From assembly GCF_022832375.1 (NCBI RefSeq), contig NZ_JALHLG010000001.1:179882-243881 (forward strand): a stretch of 64,000 nt of DNA. The letters run 5' to 3'. The notes beneath the pieces were generated by a model. The model saw only the letters and a program-made list of their open reading frames with translations, did no database searches and had not been told where the DNA came from. A program made the translations under genes and the position numbers. Source of the DNA: Novosphingobium beihaiense. GTDB lineage: Bacteria > Pseudomonadota > Alphaproteobacteria > Sphingomonadales > Sphingomonadaceae. This document shows positions 1 to 8,554 of this stretch, piece by piece (within the stretch, counting starts at the first letter, position 1; each line of letters starts with the position of its first letter).

Positions 1-11
1 CGTCCCCGGTT

Positions 12-527
12 TCAGCCCGCGTTGTCGATGTAGCTTCGCAAACCGCGCAGGAAGCGGTGCGCTTCGCTCTCGATTTCCGCCATGGCCGCGAACGATGTGC
101 CTGCCCGGTCCACCGCTTCCCGCAGCGCCGCCAGCCTCAGCCGGTCCTCTGGCGAGAGATCGAGCCGCCCTGCCTCGCGCAGCAGGAACAGCAGCTTGTG
201 CGCGCGGGTGAGCACGCGGAAGGCATCGCACATCGGGCCCAGCAGCGCCGGATCGTCCTGCCAGCTTCGGCCCTGAAACAGCTCCTGCGTCACGCGCGGG
301 CCCGCGCCCAGGCAATCGTAGAGCACGCAGCCACGAAAGCCCTTGTCCGCCAGCGCCCCGTGAATGGTGCAGCCGCCCCGCGCATTGAGGTTGGGGCACG
401 GCTCGCCCGCTTCCTTGCGCACCGCGAACATTTCCGGATCGTTCAGCGCGAAAGCGACGCAGCACAGCGCCGCGCAGCGCGTGCAATCGGCGCGGAAGTC
501 TGGTTCGGGACGGGCTGAGGGCGGCAC
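12..527 (-). CDS. Cys-rich hypothetical protein (YkgJ-like Cys cluster)
   Basis: 171-residue protein whose N-terminus carries a dense cysteine cluster (C-x2-C-x3-CC near residues 15-22), followed by further Cys residues in GGCTIHG and GCVLYDCLGAG contexts. Such a pattern suggests metal binding, as in small Zn/Fe-chelating proteins, but the partner and role are unknown. The C-terminal half is helical and charged. The start is GTG with no clear ribosome binding site, so the N-terminal boundary is uncertain. It is transcribed in the same direction as the downstream-coordinate dehydratase gene but separated by about 50 bases. Function not recognised. Confidence 0.6.
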   Translation of the reverse strand: MPPSARPEPDFRADCTRCAALCCVAFALNDPEMFAVRKEAGEPCPNLNARGGCTIHGALADKGFRGCVLYDCLGAGPRVTQELFQGRSWQDDPALLGPMCDAFRVLTRAHKLLFLLREAGRLDLSPEDRLRLAALREAVDRAGTSFAAMAEIESEAHRFLRGLRSYIDNAG

Positions 528-577
528 GCCGCGCTGTTACGGCGGCGCCCCTGCGCTGTCCAGCGCGGGCCGCCCCG

Positions 578-1756
578 TCAGCGCGGCAGCGAAACGGTGG
601 CCGTGCCTTTCAGGATGGTGCTGCCGTCCTGCGTGGTCATGCGCGTTTCCACGGTGACGACCGGCATCCCGAATTCGCTGGTCTCCTGCTTGTCCACCAC
701 AGTGCCGTCCACATAGGTCACGTCGCCTTCGAAGGCTGGACTGCGGAACTGCGTCTTGGAATGCCAGATGTAACCGTCATGCCCGGCCCAGTAGGCCACG
801 GTATCGAGATGCCAGGCGTTCATCGAGGAGCCATAGCCATAGACGCCGCCCATGCCGACTTTCTGGCCCTTCTCGTCGCTGATGTGGCCGGAACTGGGGC
901 CGTGGAACAGACCGTCGCCATGGCGCGGGTCGATCTTGCGGGCCTCGAAATCGTAGCTCATGCCGGAGGTGAAACCGGCATCCTCGGTGGCGGGATCATA
1001 GACGCCTTCGGGCACGTTCCAGCGCCAGGTGCCCCAGATGTTCTGCCGGTGCGCACGGCATTCGAGCGCGAACGTCACGCGGCTGTGCGGACCGATCACG
1101 CGGCGCACCAGCGCGTCGCCGACGTTCACCGATGACCAGTTCGGCGACGTGCCCATGCGGTTGGACTTGATCCATTCCAGCCGCACCCGCGCCACTTCGT
1201 CCAGCTCGGCCTGGGTCCACAGGCGCGGCGGCACGTTGCCCTTGTCATAGACTTTGCGCTTGGCCGCTTCCTCCACCAGATAGCGGATCGAGGTCGCGCG
1301 CTCCTTGGCGACGAGGCCGCCGTGCTGGTTGCGGTGGACGGTATCGCCGTCTGCGAACATCGTCGGCCCGGCAAAGGCGGTGTCGGTCACTTTGTATCCG
1401 GCGAAGGTACGCTCCTGCGTCAGCTTGTCGCCGGGGCGCACGGGGGTGCCGTAGAACCACCATTCCTCGCCCGCGAAGATCAGGTGCGATCCCGGGATCT
1501 TGCCCACGCAGGAGGGGTGGCAGCCGTGGCCGTAGTCCATCGCCACGGTGAAGCTCTGCGGCGCGACGATGCCGCCGAACCTGCTGGCGCGGGCGAACTG
1601 CTCGTCCCAGTGCAGCGGATTGGCATAGTCCATCGCCTGCACCCAGCGGCGAATGTCGGTCGCGTTGCACGGATCCCAGAACTCGGCGAAAATGACGGGC
1701 TTGCCCACCCACTTGTCAACGTCGCTGGTATCCAGGACTGCGTCCCCTTCGGCCAT
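578..1756 (-). CDS. MaoC/FAS1-like hot-dog dehydratase
   Basis: 392 residues. It resembles proteins with an N-terminal FAS1-type dehydratase (MaoC-like hot-dog) domain and probably a second hot-dog fold in the C-terminal half (GGVYGYGSSMNAWHLD, then FRSPAFEGDVTYVDG). Such proteins hydrate or dehydrate enoyl-/hydroxyacyl-CoA thioesters in catabolism. The open frame extends upstream to 1957, but the ATG at 1756 has a good purine-rich ribosome binding site (GGGAAGAG), while the extra residues are Arg-rich and non-conserved-looking. Divergent from the SDR gene at 2028, suggesting shared regulation of a CoA-thioester pathway. Substrate unknown. Confidence 0.75.
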   Translation of the reverse strand: MAEGDAVLDTSDVDKWVGKPVIFAEFWDPCNATDIRRWVQAMDYANPLHWDEQFARASRFGGIVAPQSFTVAMDYGHGCHPSCVGKIPGSHLIFAGEEWWFYGTPVRPGDKLTQERTFAGYKVTDTAFAGPTMFADGDTVHRNQHGGLVAKERATSIRYLVEEAAKRKVYDKGNVPPRLWTQAELDEVARVRLEWIKSNRMGTSPNWSSVNVGDALVRRVIGPHSRVTFALECRAHRQNIWGTWRWNVPEGVYDPATEDAGFTSGMSYDFEARKIDPRHGDGLFHGPSSGHISDEKGQKVGMGGVYGYGSSMNAWHLDTVAYWAGHDGYIWHSKTQFRSPAFEGDVTYVDGTVVDKQETSEFGMPVVTVETRMTTQDGSTILKGTATVSLPR

Positions 1757-2027
1757 GCTGCTCTTCCCTTTCCTGCGCGCCGGTCTTCGCACCGGCCGTC
1801 CTTGCATTCTTGCGATGCTGCGCTGTTTCGCCCCGGCATCCAAGGCGCGCCTGTCCGAAGGTGCAAGCCTGTCGTCAATCGGTGCAAGCCGGATTGCAGC
1901 CCTGGACCAGCGCGAGAGCCGCCTGTCCGCTCGGGCGATACTTGCGCGTGCAAGCAATCCCGCGCGCCAAATCGCTTGCGATCTGCGCTAGCGAGGCCGC
2001 CAACATGATTCGCCAGATGCGGGAGAT

Positions 2028-2828
2028 ATGCCAGTGAAGATCGACAACACCATTGCCGCAGTCGTGACCGGCGGCGCCTCGGGCCTCGGCCGCGCCAGTG
2101 CCAAGGCTCTGGCCGACGCGGGCGTGAAAGTCGCCATCTTCGACATCAGCGAGGAAGCGGGCGAGGCTTTCGCGGCCGAAATCGGCGGCGTGTTCTGCAA
2201 CGTCAACATCATGGACGAAGAGAGCGTAGAGGCCGGCTTCGCCAAGGCACGCGAGGCCCACGGGCAGGAACGCATCGTCGTGCACTGCGCCATCGTCGCG
2301 GGCGGCGGCAAGACCGTTTCGTGGGACAAGAAGAACAACTGCTACAAGCGCACCCCCACCGAGCAGATTTCCAAATCGGCCGAAGGCATCTTCACCGCCT
2401 CCTACCGCATGGCCTCGATCGCGGCGCTGGGCATGGCCAATGCCGATCCGGTGAACGAGGACGGCGAGCGCGGCTGCATCATCTTCACCTCGTCTGCCGC
2501 CTCGCAGGACGGCCAGATCGGTCAGGTCGCCTATGGCGGCGGCAAGGGTGCGGTGAATTCGATGGTGCTGCCGATGGCGCGCGACCTGATGGACCTCGGC
2601 ATCCGCGTCAACGCGATCCTGCCCGGCACCTTCGCCACGCCACCGATGCTGCGCGTCAAGGAAATGGCGCCAGACGTCTACGAAGGCCTGGGCAAGGCGG
2701 TGCCGTTCCCCAAGCGCCTCGGCCACCCGGAGGAATTCGCTTCCCTCGTGATGGAACTTTCGCGTAACACTTACTTCAATGGCCAGTGCGTGCGCCTCGA
2801 CGGCGCGATCCGTATGCCACCGAAATAA
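2028..2828 (+). CDS. SDR-family oxidoreductase (3-hydroxyacyl-CoA dehydrogenase-like)
   Basis: 266 residues, classical short-chain dehydrogenase. The Rossmann glycine motif TGGASGLG lies at residues 14-21, Asp39 probably selects NAD, and the catalytic set is Ser near 156, Tyr169 and Lys173 (Y-GGG-K). The layout recalls type II 3-hydroxyacyl-CoA dehydrogenases (HSD17B10-like). The usual NNAG segment is replaced by HCAIVAGG, which is unusual. Divergent from the hot-dog dehydratase, so the two may catalyse successive steps on an acyl-CoA. The start is fixed by frame; GGGAGA sits only one base before ATG, so the effective ribosome binding site may be further upstream. Confidence 0.85.
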   Translation: MPVKIDNTIAAVVTGGASGLGRASAKALADAGVKVAIFDISEEAGEAFAAEIGGVFCNVNIMDEESVEAGFAKAREAHGQERIVVHCAIVAGGGKTVSWDKKNNCYKRTPTEQISKSAEGIFTASYRMASIAALGMANADPVNEDGERGCIIFTSSAASQDGQIGQVAYGGGKGAVNSMVLPMARDLMDLGIRVNAILPGTFATPPMLRVKEMAPDVYEGLGKAVPFPKRLGHPEEFASLVMELSRNTYFNGQCVRLDGAIRMPPK

Positions 2829-2858
2829 GCACCGGGGGGGAAACTTACCGAGTGCGGA

Positions 2859-2889
2859 GGGGCCGTGTCGGGGGGCACGGCCCCTTTTT
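2859..2889 (+). terminator. Rho-independent terminator after the SDR gene
   Basis: Perfect 9-bp GC-rich stem (GGGGCCGTG / CACGGCCCC) with a G-rich loop, directly followed by five T. It lies 30 bases after the SDR stop codon and before the convergent TauD-like gene. Confidence 0.85.
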
Positions 2890-2918
2890 CGTGCGCGCGT
2901 GCCCCCTCCTTTGACGCG

Positions 2919-3728
2919 TCAGGCGAAGGCTTCCTCACCCAGCAGCGTAGTGCGGTGCATCATCCGCCCGCTGTCTAGCGGATAGGGCTCGGCGCGATGC
3001 AGCACGCCCGTATTGTCCCAGATCAGCAGATCACCCAGGGTCCATTCGTGCCAGTAGAGGAACTGCGGCTGCGTGATCCAGTCGAGCAGTCCGGCCAGCA
3101 ATGCATCGCTTTCGGCCCGGTCCATGCCCACCACATGCGAGGCATGACAGCCGACGACCAGCGACTTGCGCCCGCACCTATGTGTCCAGACAAGGTTATG
3201 CGTCTTGTCGGGAATGCTGCGCCAATAAGCGATGTCATCCTCGGTCGGCATCACGCCCGCGCGCTCCATCGACGTCGCGAAACTGTGCACCACCTTGAGC
3301 CCTTCGAGCCGCGCCTTCTCATCCGGCGGCAGCGCTTCGTAGGCGGCATAGGAATTGGCGAAGCCCGTGCGCCCACCCACGTCCGACAGCTTGCGCCCGG
3401 TCAGCAGCGAGCCAAACACCGGCACATCGTCATGCGTGCCGTCCATATGCCAGAGCCATGAGCCCTTGAGGTATTCCGCCCGCGAGTTCGTCTTCTCGTC
3501 GAGCGTGATCTTGAAGATCCCCTTCTCGCCCTCGTCCCTCACATTTCCCATCATGCCCGCCAGCCGGACCTGCTGCTCGCCGGTCAGGTTCAGCTCCGGA
3601 AAGACGAGCACGCCGCGCTCCACCAGCAGCTTGCGCAGCCCTGCCGCCGTTTCCGGCATCAGCACCTCTTCCGGCTTTCCTTCCACGCGGGCGCCGATTT
3701 GCGGCGTCAGGTTGCTCACCTGGATCAT
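2919..3728 (-). CDS. TauD/TfdA-family Fe(II)/2-oxoglutarate dioxygenase
   Basis: 269 residues, length typical of TauD/TfdA. The facial triad is visible: H94-x-D96 in WHMDGTHDD and H244 in GVLHRAEPYP, with R259 positioned to bind the 2-oxoglutarate carboxylate. Family members hydroxylate sulfonates, aryloxyalkanoates or similar acids; the substrate here is unknown. The start ATG is at 3728. It sits between an SDR gene (convergent) and a TetR gene (same strand, upstream), with a candidate TetR operator in its leader at 3783-3804. Probably part of the aromatic/xenobiotic catabolic set. Confidence 0.88.
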   Translation of the reverse strand: MIQVSNLTPQIGARVEGKPEEVLMPETAAGLRKLLVERGVLVFPELNLTGEQQVRLAGMMGNVRDEGEKGIFKITLDEKTNSRAEYLKGSWLWHMDGTHDDVPVFGSLLTGRKLSDVGGRTGFANSYAAYEALPPDEKARLEGLKVVHSFATSMERAGVMPTEDDIAYWRSIPDKTHNLVWTHRCGRKSLVVGCHASHVVGMDRAESDALLAGLLDWITQPQFLYWHEWTLGDLLIWDNTGVLHRAEPYPLDSGRMMHRTTLLGEEAFA

Positions 3729-3782
3729 GATGTGTCCTCTCCCCCAACCGCCCGCCGGTCATGCACGATGCCGCGAACGATA

Positions 3783-3804
3783 AAATACCACACGGCCTAT
3801 TTTT
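3783..3804. promoter_or_regulatory. candidate TetR operator upstream of tauD-like gene
   Basis: AT-rich imperfect dyad with an ACCACACGGC core flanked by AAAT and TATTTTT. A similarly built site (ACCATATGGC core) lies in the TetR/Rieske divergent region at 4638-4657. The shared core suggests one regulator controls both promoters; this is an inference from two sites only. Confidence 0.35.
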
Positions 3805-3871
3805 ATGATGCAGCGCGCCGGCGTGTCAAGCACGCCCGGACAGGCCGCTCAGAAGAAGCAGAGCGCCCGGC

Positions 3872-4573
3872 TCACCAGTCCGCACGGCCCGCGACGAGCA
3901 GATCGACCATCGTATCGACCCAGCTTTCGCGTTCGGCGGCGGAAACGGGTTCCTCGCGCAGGAAGGCATGGCCGTACCAGCCGCGCACCAGCAGGATGAA
4001 GCACTCGGCGGGCACTTCCGGGCGGCGGCAGGCGATGCCGTCCGCCTCGGCGCAGCGGGCGATAAAGGCGGTGATATGGTCTATGCCCAGACGCGTGCTT
4101 TCGCGCGCGGCGCGAGCGACTTCGGGGAACTGGCTGGCGGCGCCGTAGATCAGCCGGTTGATGTCGAGATAGTCGCCCTCAAGGCTGTAGGACAGCGCGC
4201 GGTTGGCATAGGCCTTAAGCCCGGCGGCGAGGTCAGGCGTTCCTTCGGCATCGAGCGAAGCGGCGGCCGACATGCGGGTGATCTGCCCGGTCATGATCGC
4301 CTGAAACAGCGCGTCCTTGGTCGCATAGCGCGCCTGCAGCGTGGTGCGCGCGACCTGAGCCGCCTTGGCGATGCTGCGCATCGAGGCGCCGCCGTAGCCT
4401 TCGCGGATGAACTCGGCCAGCGCGGCATCGAGCAGCGCCTTCTCGATCGCCTCCACGTCCTCGCTCGTCGGCCGCCCGCGCGGGCGGGCGGGCCGCGCAG
4501 CCGCGCTCTTGCCACGCGTCGATGCCGCCTGCCCTTCCTCCAACTGCGTCTTTACCTGCTTCGCCGCTGTCAT
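3872..4573 (-). CDS. TetR-family transcriptional regulator
   Basis: 233 residues. A long basic, low-complexity N-terminus (RPARPRGRPT) precedes a TetR helix-turn-helix (residues about 43-90: ALAEFIREGYGGASMRSIAKAAQVARTTLQARYATKDALFQAI). The C-terminal ligand domain is variable, as usual. It is divergent from the first Rieske oxygenase operon (134-base gap) and upstream of the TauD gene on the same strand, so it probably represses one or both in response to an aromatic ligand. Confidence 0.88.
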   Translation of the reverse strand: MTAAKQVKTQLEEGQAASTRGKSAAARPARPRGRPTSEDVEAIEKALLDAALAEFIREGYGGASMRSIAKAAQVARTTLQARYATKDALFQAIMTGQITRMSAAASLDAEGTPDLAAGLKAYANRALSYSLEGDYLDINRLIYGAASQFPEVARAARESTRLGIDHITAFIARCAEADGIACRRPEVPAECFILLVRGWYGHAFLREEPVSAAERESWVDTMVDLLVAGRADW

Positions 4574-4637
4574 GCGGGCTCCCCTAACAAGAAACCGCAG
4601 GATCGCGAAACCGGCTGCGGCAGTGGGTTGCGAATAA

Positions 4638-4657
4638 ATAGACCATATGGCATTTTA
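4638..4657. promoter_or_regulatory. candidate TetR operator in TetR/Rieske divergent region
   Basis: Sequence centred on the perfect palindrome CCATATGG, with AT-rich flanks (ATAGA on the left, CATTTTA on the right). Placed between the TetR start (4573) and the Rieske start (4708), where an autoregulatory operator is expected. Shares the ACCAyAyGGC core with the site at 3783-3804. Confidence 0.4.
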
Positions 4658-4707
4658 ATCGCGCCGAAAGCAGCGAGTCCACAGGCTCGCCCCGGCGGGA
4701 GAGGACA

Positions 4708-6075
4708 ATGCAGGACGAGAAGCCCGGCAGGCTGGTCGACGAAGGGCCACGCATCGCGGATATCGATTTTACCGGATACCGCATGCGCGTGCCCACGGAC
4801 CGCTACCGCTCGCGGGCCTATGCCGAACGCGAGCGCGAGGCGCTGTGGCTGCGCGTCTGGCAGGTCGCGGGCCGCTGCGACGACATTCCCGAAGCGGGCG
4901 ACTGGCTGGAATACCGGCTGTTCGACCAGTCGTGGATCGTCGTGCGCGGGCGCGACGGCGCGATCCGGGGCTTCGTCAACGCCTGCCGCCACCGGGGCAA
5001 TGCCTTCTGCCAGGGCCGGGGACATGCGGCGCGCTTCACCTGCCCCTATCACAACTGGTCCTACGGGCTGGACGGCAAGCTGCTGGCCGTCGCCCGCCCC
5101 GATTTCGACGGTTCGCTGGAAGACTTCGTGGGCGCCAAGGAAGACCTCGGCCTGATCCCAATGCCGGTGGCGACTTTCGCAGGCTTCGTCTTCCTCAATC
5201 CGGATCGCGACGCCGCCCCGCTCGCCGATTTCCTCGGCGAAGCGCGCGAATTGCTGGCGCCCTACCATATCGAGGAGATGATCCCCTGCGGCCTCAACGT
5301 GCGCGAGAGCATAGGCTGCAACTGGAAAGTGGTGATGGATGCCTTTCAGGAAGGCTATCACATCCAGGGCGTGCACCCCGAACTCGTCGCGGCCATGGAC
5401 GAATCGCGCGAACGCTATCGCTTCTGCGGCGATCACAGCGTCGCGACTGCTCCCTTCGGCGCCTCGAATCTCGGCGCGAGCAGCCTTGCGGACCAGATCG
5501 CCGCGATCCACGGCCTGCCCGCCACGTTCCCCGCCGTGGCGGATTGCCTTCCGCGTTTCGACGAACTGGTGGAAAGCTGCCGCCGGCCCGACGGCACGAT
5601 GCCGCCCGCCCCCGAAATCCCGCTGCGCGCGCTGCTGCAACAGGCCATGCGCGAAAGCTGGCAAGCCAAGGGGCTCGATGTCGGCGGGCTCACCGGCAAC
5701 CAGCTCAGCGACAATCACTTCTGGATCCTGTTCCCGAACCTGTTCCTGACGATCCACGCCGGCGAAGGCACGCTGATCATGGCCTTTCCCAGCGAGGACG
5801 GCGATCCCAACCGCTGCACCTGGCACGTGCAGACCCTGCAATGGGTCCCGCCGGATCGGCGCGCCGCACTGCGCACGCCGCTCACCACCGTGCCGGAGGG
5901 CGAACACTTCGCCTACTTCCTGGCGCTGGAGCAGGACTACGAACAGATGCAGCACCAGCAGCGCGGCCTGCGCAACATGGCCCAGCCGTTCCTGACGCTG
6001 ACCCGGCAGGAAGTGCGCCTCGCCCACTATCATGCCTCCATCGCGAGCTGGGTGGAAGGCCCCGGCGCGCACTGA
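4708..6075 (+). CDS. Rieske aromatic ring-hydroxylating oxygenase, alpha subunit (copy 1)
   Basis: 455 residues. The Rieske [2Fe-2S] ligands are C93-x-H95 (NACRHRGN) and C112-x2-H115 (CPYHNW). The C-terminal catalytic domain has the mononuclear iron motif EGYHIQGVH (H-x4-H). The protein would use electrons from a ferredoxin/reductase encoded elsewhere to hydroxylate an aromatic or cyclic substrate. The start is supported by GGGAGAGG just upstream. It is followed after 25 bases by a small NTF2-like gene that may act as beta subunit. A second copy of this two-gene module begins at 6694. Confidence 0.93.
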   Translation: MQDEKPGRLVDEGPRIADIDFTGYRMRVPTDRYRSRAYAEREREALWLRVWQVAGRCDDIPEAGDWLEYRLFDQSWIVVRGRDGAIRGFVNACRHRGNAFCQGRGHAARFTCPYHNWSYGLDGKLLAVARPDFDGSLEDFVGAKEDLGLIPMPVATFAGFVFLNPDRDAAPLADFLGEARELLAPYHIEEMIPCGLNVRESIGCNWKVVMDAFQEGYHIQGVHPELVAAMDESRERYRFCGDHSVATAPFGASNLGASSLADQIAAIHGLPATFPAVADCLPRFDELVESCRRPDGTMPPAPEIPLRALLQQAMRESWQAKGLDVGGLTGNQLSDNHFWILFPNLFLTIHAGEGTLIMAFPSEDGDPNRCTWHVQTLQWVPPDRRAALRTPLTTVPEGEHFAYFLALEQDYEQMQHQQRGLRNMAQPFLTLTRQEVRLAHYHASIASWVEGPGAH

Positions 6076-6100
6076 GAATACCAAGGGGAGAACACCACAC

Positions 6101-6559
6101 ATGGAAGTGATCACGGCCACCGCGACGACCAGCGAGAAAGGCCCCTTCACCCGGCGCGTCGAGGCCTATAGCGAGGCCGTCGCCCGGATCGCCGCACAGG
6201 GCGCGTCCTCGCCTGCCGATTGGGAACCGCTGTCCGAATATGTCGCCACCGGCGAATTCAAGCGCGTAGGCGCTTACCTGGAGGAGCTGGACTGGCAGCA
6301 GTATTGCCATTTCATGACCGAATGGGTCAGCGGCGGCACCCGGTTCGAAATGACGCTTTTCCGCATCACCGAAGCCGGACGCGTGGTGGTGCAGGAAATC
6401 GAGGAACGCCACTATCGCGGTGAGGAATTCATCCGCAAGAACGTGATCGCGCTCTACGTCTTCAACGAGGACAGGAAGATCGTCCACCTAGACATCTACG
6501 AGCAAGCGAAGGATTCCGGCCGCTGGATCATGGACGCTGCCAGCGCCGCCATGGCCTGA
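6101..6559 (+). CDS. small NTF2/SnoaL-like protein, probable oxygenase beta-like partner (copy 1)
   Basis: 152 residues with the alternating strand/helix pattern of the NTF2-like fold (DWQQYCHFMTEWVSGG, then VVVQEIEERHYRG, then VHLDIYEQ). Beta subunits of ring-hydroxylating oxygenases share this fold, and the position directly after a Rieske alpha subunit fits, although beta subunits are usually a little longer. It could instead be a SnoaL-like isomerase or hydratase. ATG at 6101 has a strong AAGGGGAG site. It resembles the gene at 8052, which follows the second Rieske gene. Confidence 0.7.
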   Translation: MEVITATATTSEKGPFTRRVEAYSEAVARIAAQGASSPADWEPLSEYVATGEFKRVGAYLEELDWQQYCHFMTEWVSGGTRFEMTLFRITEAGRVVVQEIEERHYRGEEFIRKNVIALYVFNEDRKIVHLDIYEQAKDSGRWIMDAASAAMA

Positions 6560-6693
6560 GCGGCCGATACGCCTGTGCGCTTTGGCCTCCGCGCTCGCAC
6601 AAAAGAGAATGCACCGTATCATTTATTATTGTTGAGACCTCCGGAACCCCGTAGGAAGGATGAGACTCAGGAACCATGGGAGAGGTTCACACC

Positions 6694-8037
6694 ATGACAG
6701 AACAAACTGCCGTGCGGCCGTTCGGCGAAATCGACTTTTCGGCCTTCAACTGGCGGATCGGCACAGACCGCTACACCTCCGCCGAAATCCAGGACCTCGA
6801 ACGTGAGCGGATCTGGAGCAAAGTGTGGCAAGTCGTCGGCCGCGCCGATGAACTGCCCGAAAGCGGCGACTGGAAAGTCTATACGCTGTTCGACGAGTCC
6901 TTCCTGATCGTGCGCGGCCGCGACGGCGTGATCCGCGGCTTCATCAACGCCTGCCGCCACCGCGGCAACATCCTGTGCGCGGAAAAGAAGGGCCACTCCG
7001 GCCGCTTCACCTGCCCCTATCACCTCTGGACTTATGGCCTCGACGGCAAGCTGATCGCGGTGGCCCGGCCCGATATCGTGGGAGACATCGACAAGGGCGC
7101 GCACGGTCTGGTGGAAGTGCCGGTCGATACTTTCGCGGGCTTCATTTTCCTGAACCCGGACAAGCAGGCGAAGCCGCTCGCCGAATTCCTCGGCGCCGAA
7201 GTGGTCGAACGCCTCTCCGCCTACAAGCTGGACGAGATGACCCCAGTGGGCATGGACGTGCGCGAACCGCTCGATTGCAACTGGAAAGTGGTGATCGATG
7301 CTTTCTCCGAAGGCTATCATATCATCGGCGTCCACCCCGAACTGCTCTCGGTGATCGACCTTGAAGCCGGGAACAGCCGTCACGGCTTCTTCGGCGATCA
7401 CGGCATGGCCGTCTCCCCCTTCGAAGTGAAACGCACCGCCGAATGCTCGCTGGAGGAACAGGTCGAAGGCATCCGCAGCCTGCCCGGCACTTTCCCCACG
7501 GTCGCCGAAGTCCTGCCCCGGTTCGAGGAGCTGGTGAACGGCTATCGCGATGCGGGCGGCGCCCTTTCCTTCCCCGAAGGCGTCACTGTGCGCACTCTGC
7601 TCCAGCAGGCCACGCGCGAGACGCTGACCGCCAAGGGACTCGACGTCAGCGCGCTTTCCGACGATCAGATGAGCGACAATCAGGGCTGGTTCCTGTTCCC
7701 CAACTTCTTCATGACCATCCGCGCGGGCGAGGCCACCACGATCATGGCCTATCCCGACCCGGGCGGCGATCCCAACAAGTGCATATGGCACGTCACCGCC
7801 TATATGTGGCTGCCTGAACAAGTCCGCGCGCAATACCGCGCCGAGCCGGTGGAAGTGACCGAGGCGGGCAGCTACCCCTACTTCCTCGCGCTGCAGCAGG
7901 ACTACGAACAGATGCCGCGCCAGCAGCAGGGCCTGCGCAACAAGGGCCTCGATCACATGTCGCTGATCCACGAGGAACTGAGCATTGCCCGGTTCCACAC
8001 CGTGATCGACCGCTATCTTGCCGCCAAGGCCGCCTGA
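6694..8037 (+). CDS. Rieske aromatic ring-hydroxylating oxygenase, alpha subunit (copy 2)
   Basis: 447 residues from ATG 6694, which has GGGAGAGG at good spacing; an in-frame ATG at 6676 is the alternative. Rieske ligands: C87-x-H89 and C107-x2-H110. Catalytic iron motif: EGYHIIGVH. It is clearly a paralogue of the 4708 gene along its whole length, sharing for example NWKVV-DAF-EGYHI-GVHPEL and QQ-GLRN near the end. The two copies may act on different intermediates or substrates. No ferredoxin or reductase gene lies nearby. Confidence 0.93.
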   Translation: MTEQTAVRPFGEIDFSAFNWRIGTDRYTSAEIQDLERERIWSKVWQVVGRADELPESGDWKVYTLFDESFLIVRGRDGVIRGFINACRHRGNILCAEKKGHSGRFTCPYHLWTYGLDGKLIAVARPDIVGDIDKGAHGLVEVPVDTFAGFIFLNPDKQAKPLAEFLGAEVVERLSAYKLDEMTPVGMDVREPLDCNWKVVIDAFSEGYHIIGVHPELLSVIDLEAGNSRHGFFGDHGMAVSPFEVKRTAECSLEEQVEGIRSLPGTFPTVAEVLPRFEELVNGYRDAGGALSFPEGVTVRTLLQQATRETLTAKGLDVSALSDDQMSDNQGWFLFPNFFMTIRAGEATTIMAYPDPGGDPNKCIWHVTAYMWLPEQVRAQYRAEPVEVTEAGSYPYFLALQQDYEQMPRQQQGLRNKGLDHMSLIHEELSIARFHTVIDRYLAAKAA

Positions 8038-8051
8038 CCGGAGACCCCATC

Positions 8052-8522
8052 ATGGACATGCACGACATCGCGCAGATCATCGGCGACTACACCGGCCTCT
8101 CGCGCAAGGTTCTGGACTATGGCGAGACCACCAAGGCGCTCGTCGATGCCTCCAAGCAGCCCGGCTTCGATCCCGCCCGCTGGAACGAGATGAGCGCTTT
8201 CCTCGACGTGGCCCGTTTTGAACGGGTGGGCAATTTCAAGGAAGTGATGGACTGGCCCGCCTACCGCGATTTCCTCGCCGGGTGGGCGCCAACCGCCGAT
8301 TGGGAATGCTCGTTCAAGCGCGTGACCGAGAAAGGCAACCTCGTCCTCCTCGAACTGGAGGAGCGCACGACGATGGGCGGCGTGCAAAACGCGGTCAATT
8401 CGCTCTCGGTCTATGAATTCGACGATGCGGGCCTGATCCACCATCTCGACATCTACCTGCAGATGCCCTTGCCCGATCCGGCGATGCTGGCCGGTTATGC
8501 CGATGTGGACATTACCGGGTGA
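8052..8522 (+). CDS. small NTF2/SnoaL-like protein, probable oxygenase beta-like partner (copy 2)
   Basis: 156 residues, same fold pattern and layout as the 6101 gene (DWPAYRDFLAGWAP, then LVLLELEERT, then IHHLDIYLQ). It starts 14 bases after the Rieske copy 2 stop codon with GGAG eight bases ahead of ATG, so it is co-transcribed. The pairing of each Rieske alpha with its own small partner argues for a physical or functional complex. Confidence 0.7.
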   Translation: MDMHDIAQIIGDYTGLSRKVLDYGETTKALVDASKQPGFDPARWNEMSAFLDVARFERVGNFKEVMDWPAYRDFLAGWAPTADWECSFKRVTEKGNLVLLELEERTTMGGVQNAVNSLSVYEFDDAGLIHHLDIYLQMPLPDPAMLAGYADVDITG

Positions 8523-8554
8523 CAGCCCGCCCGGCTGTCCTCTAACCAGCGGCC

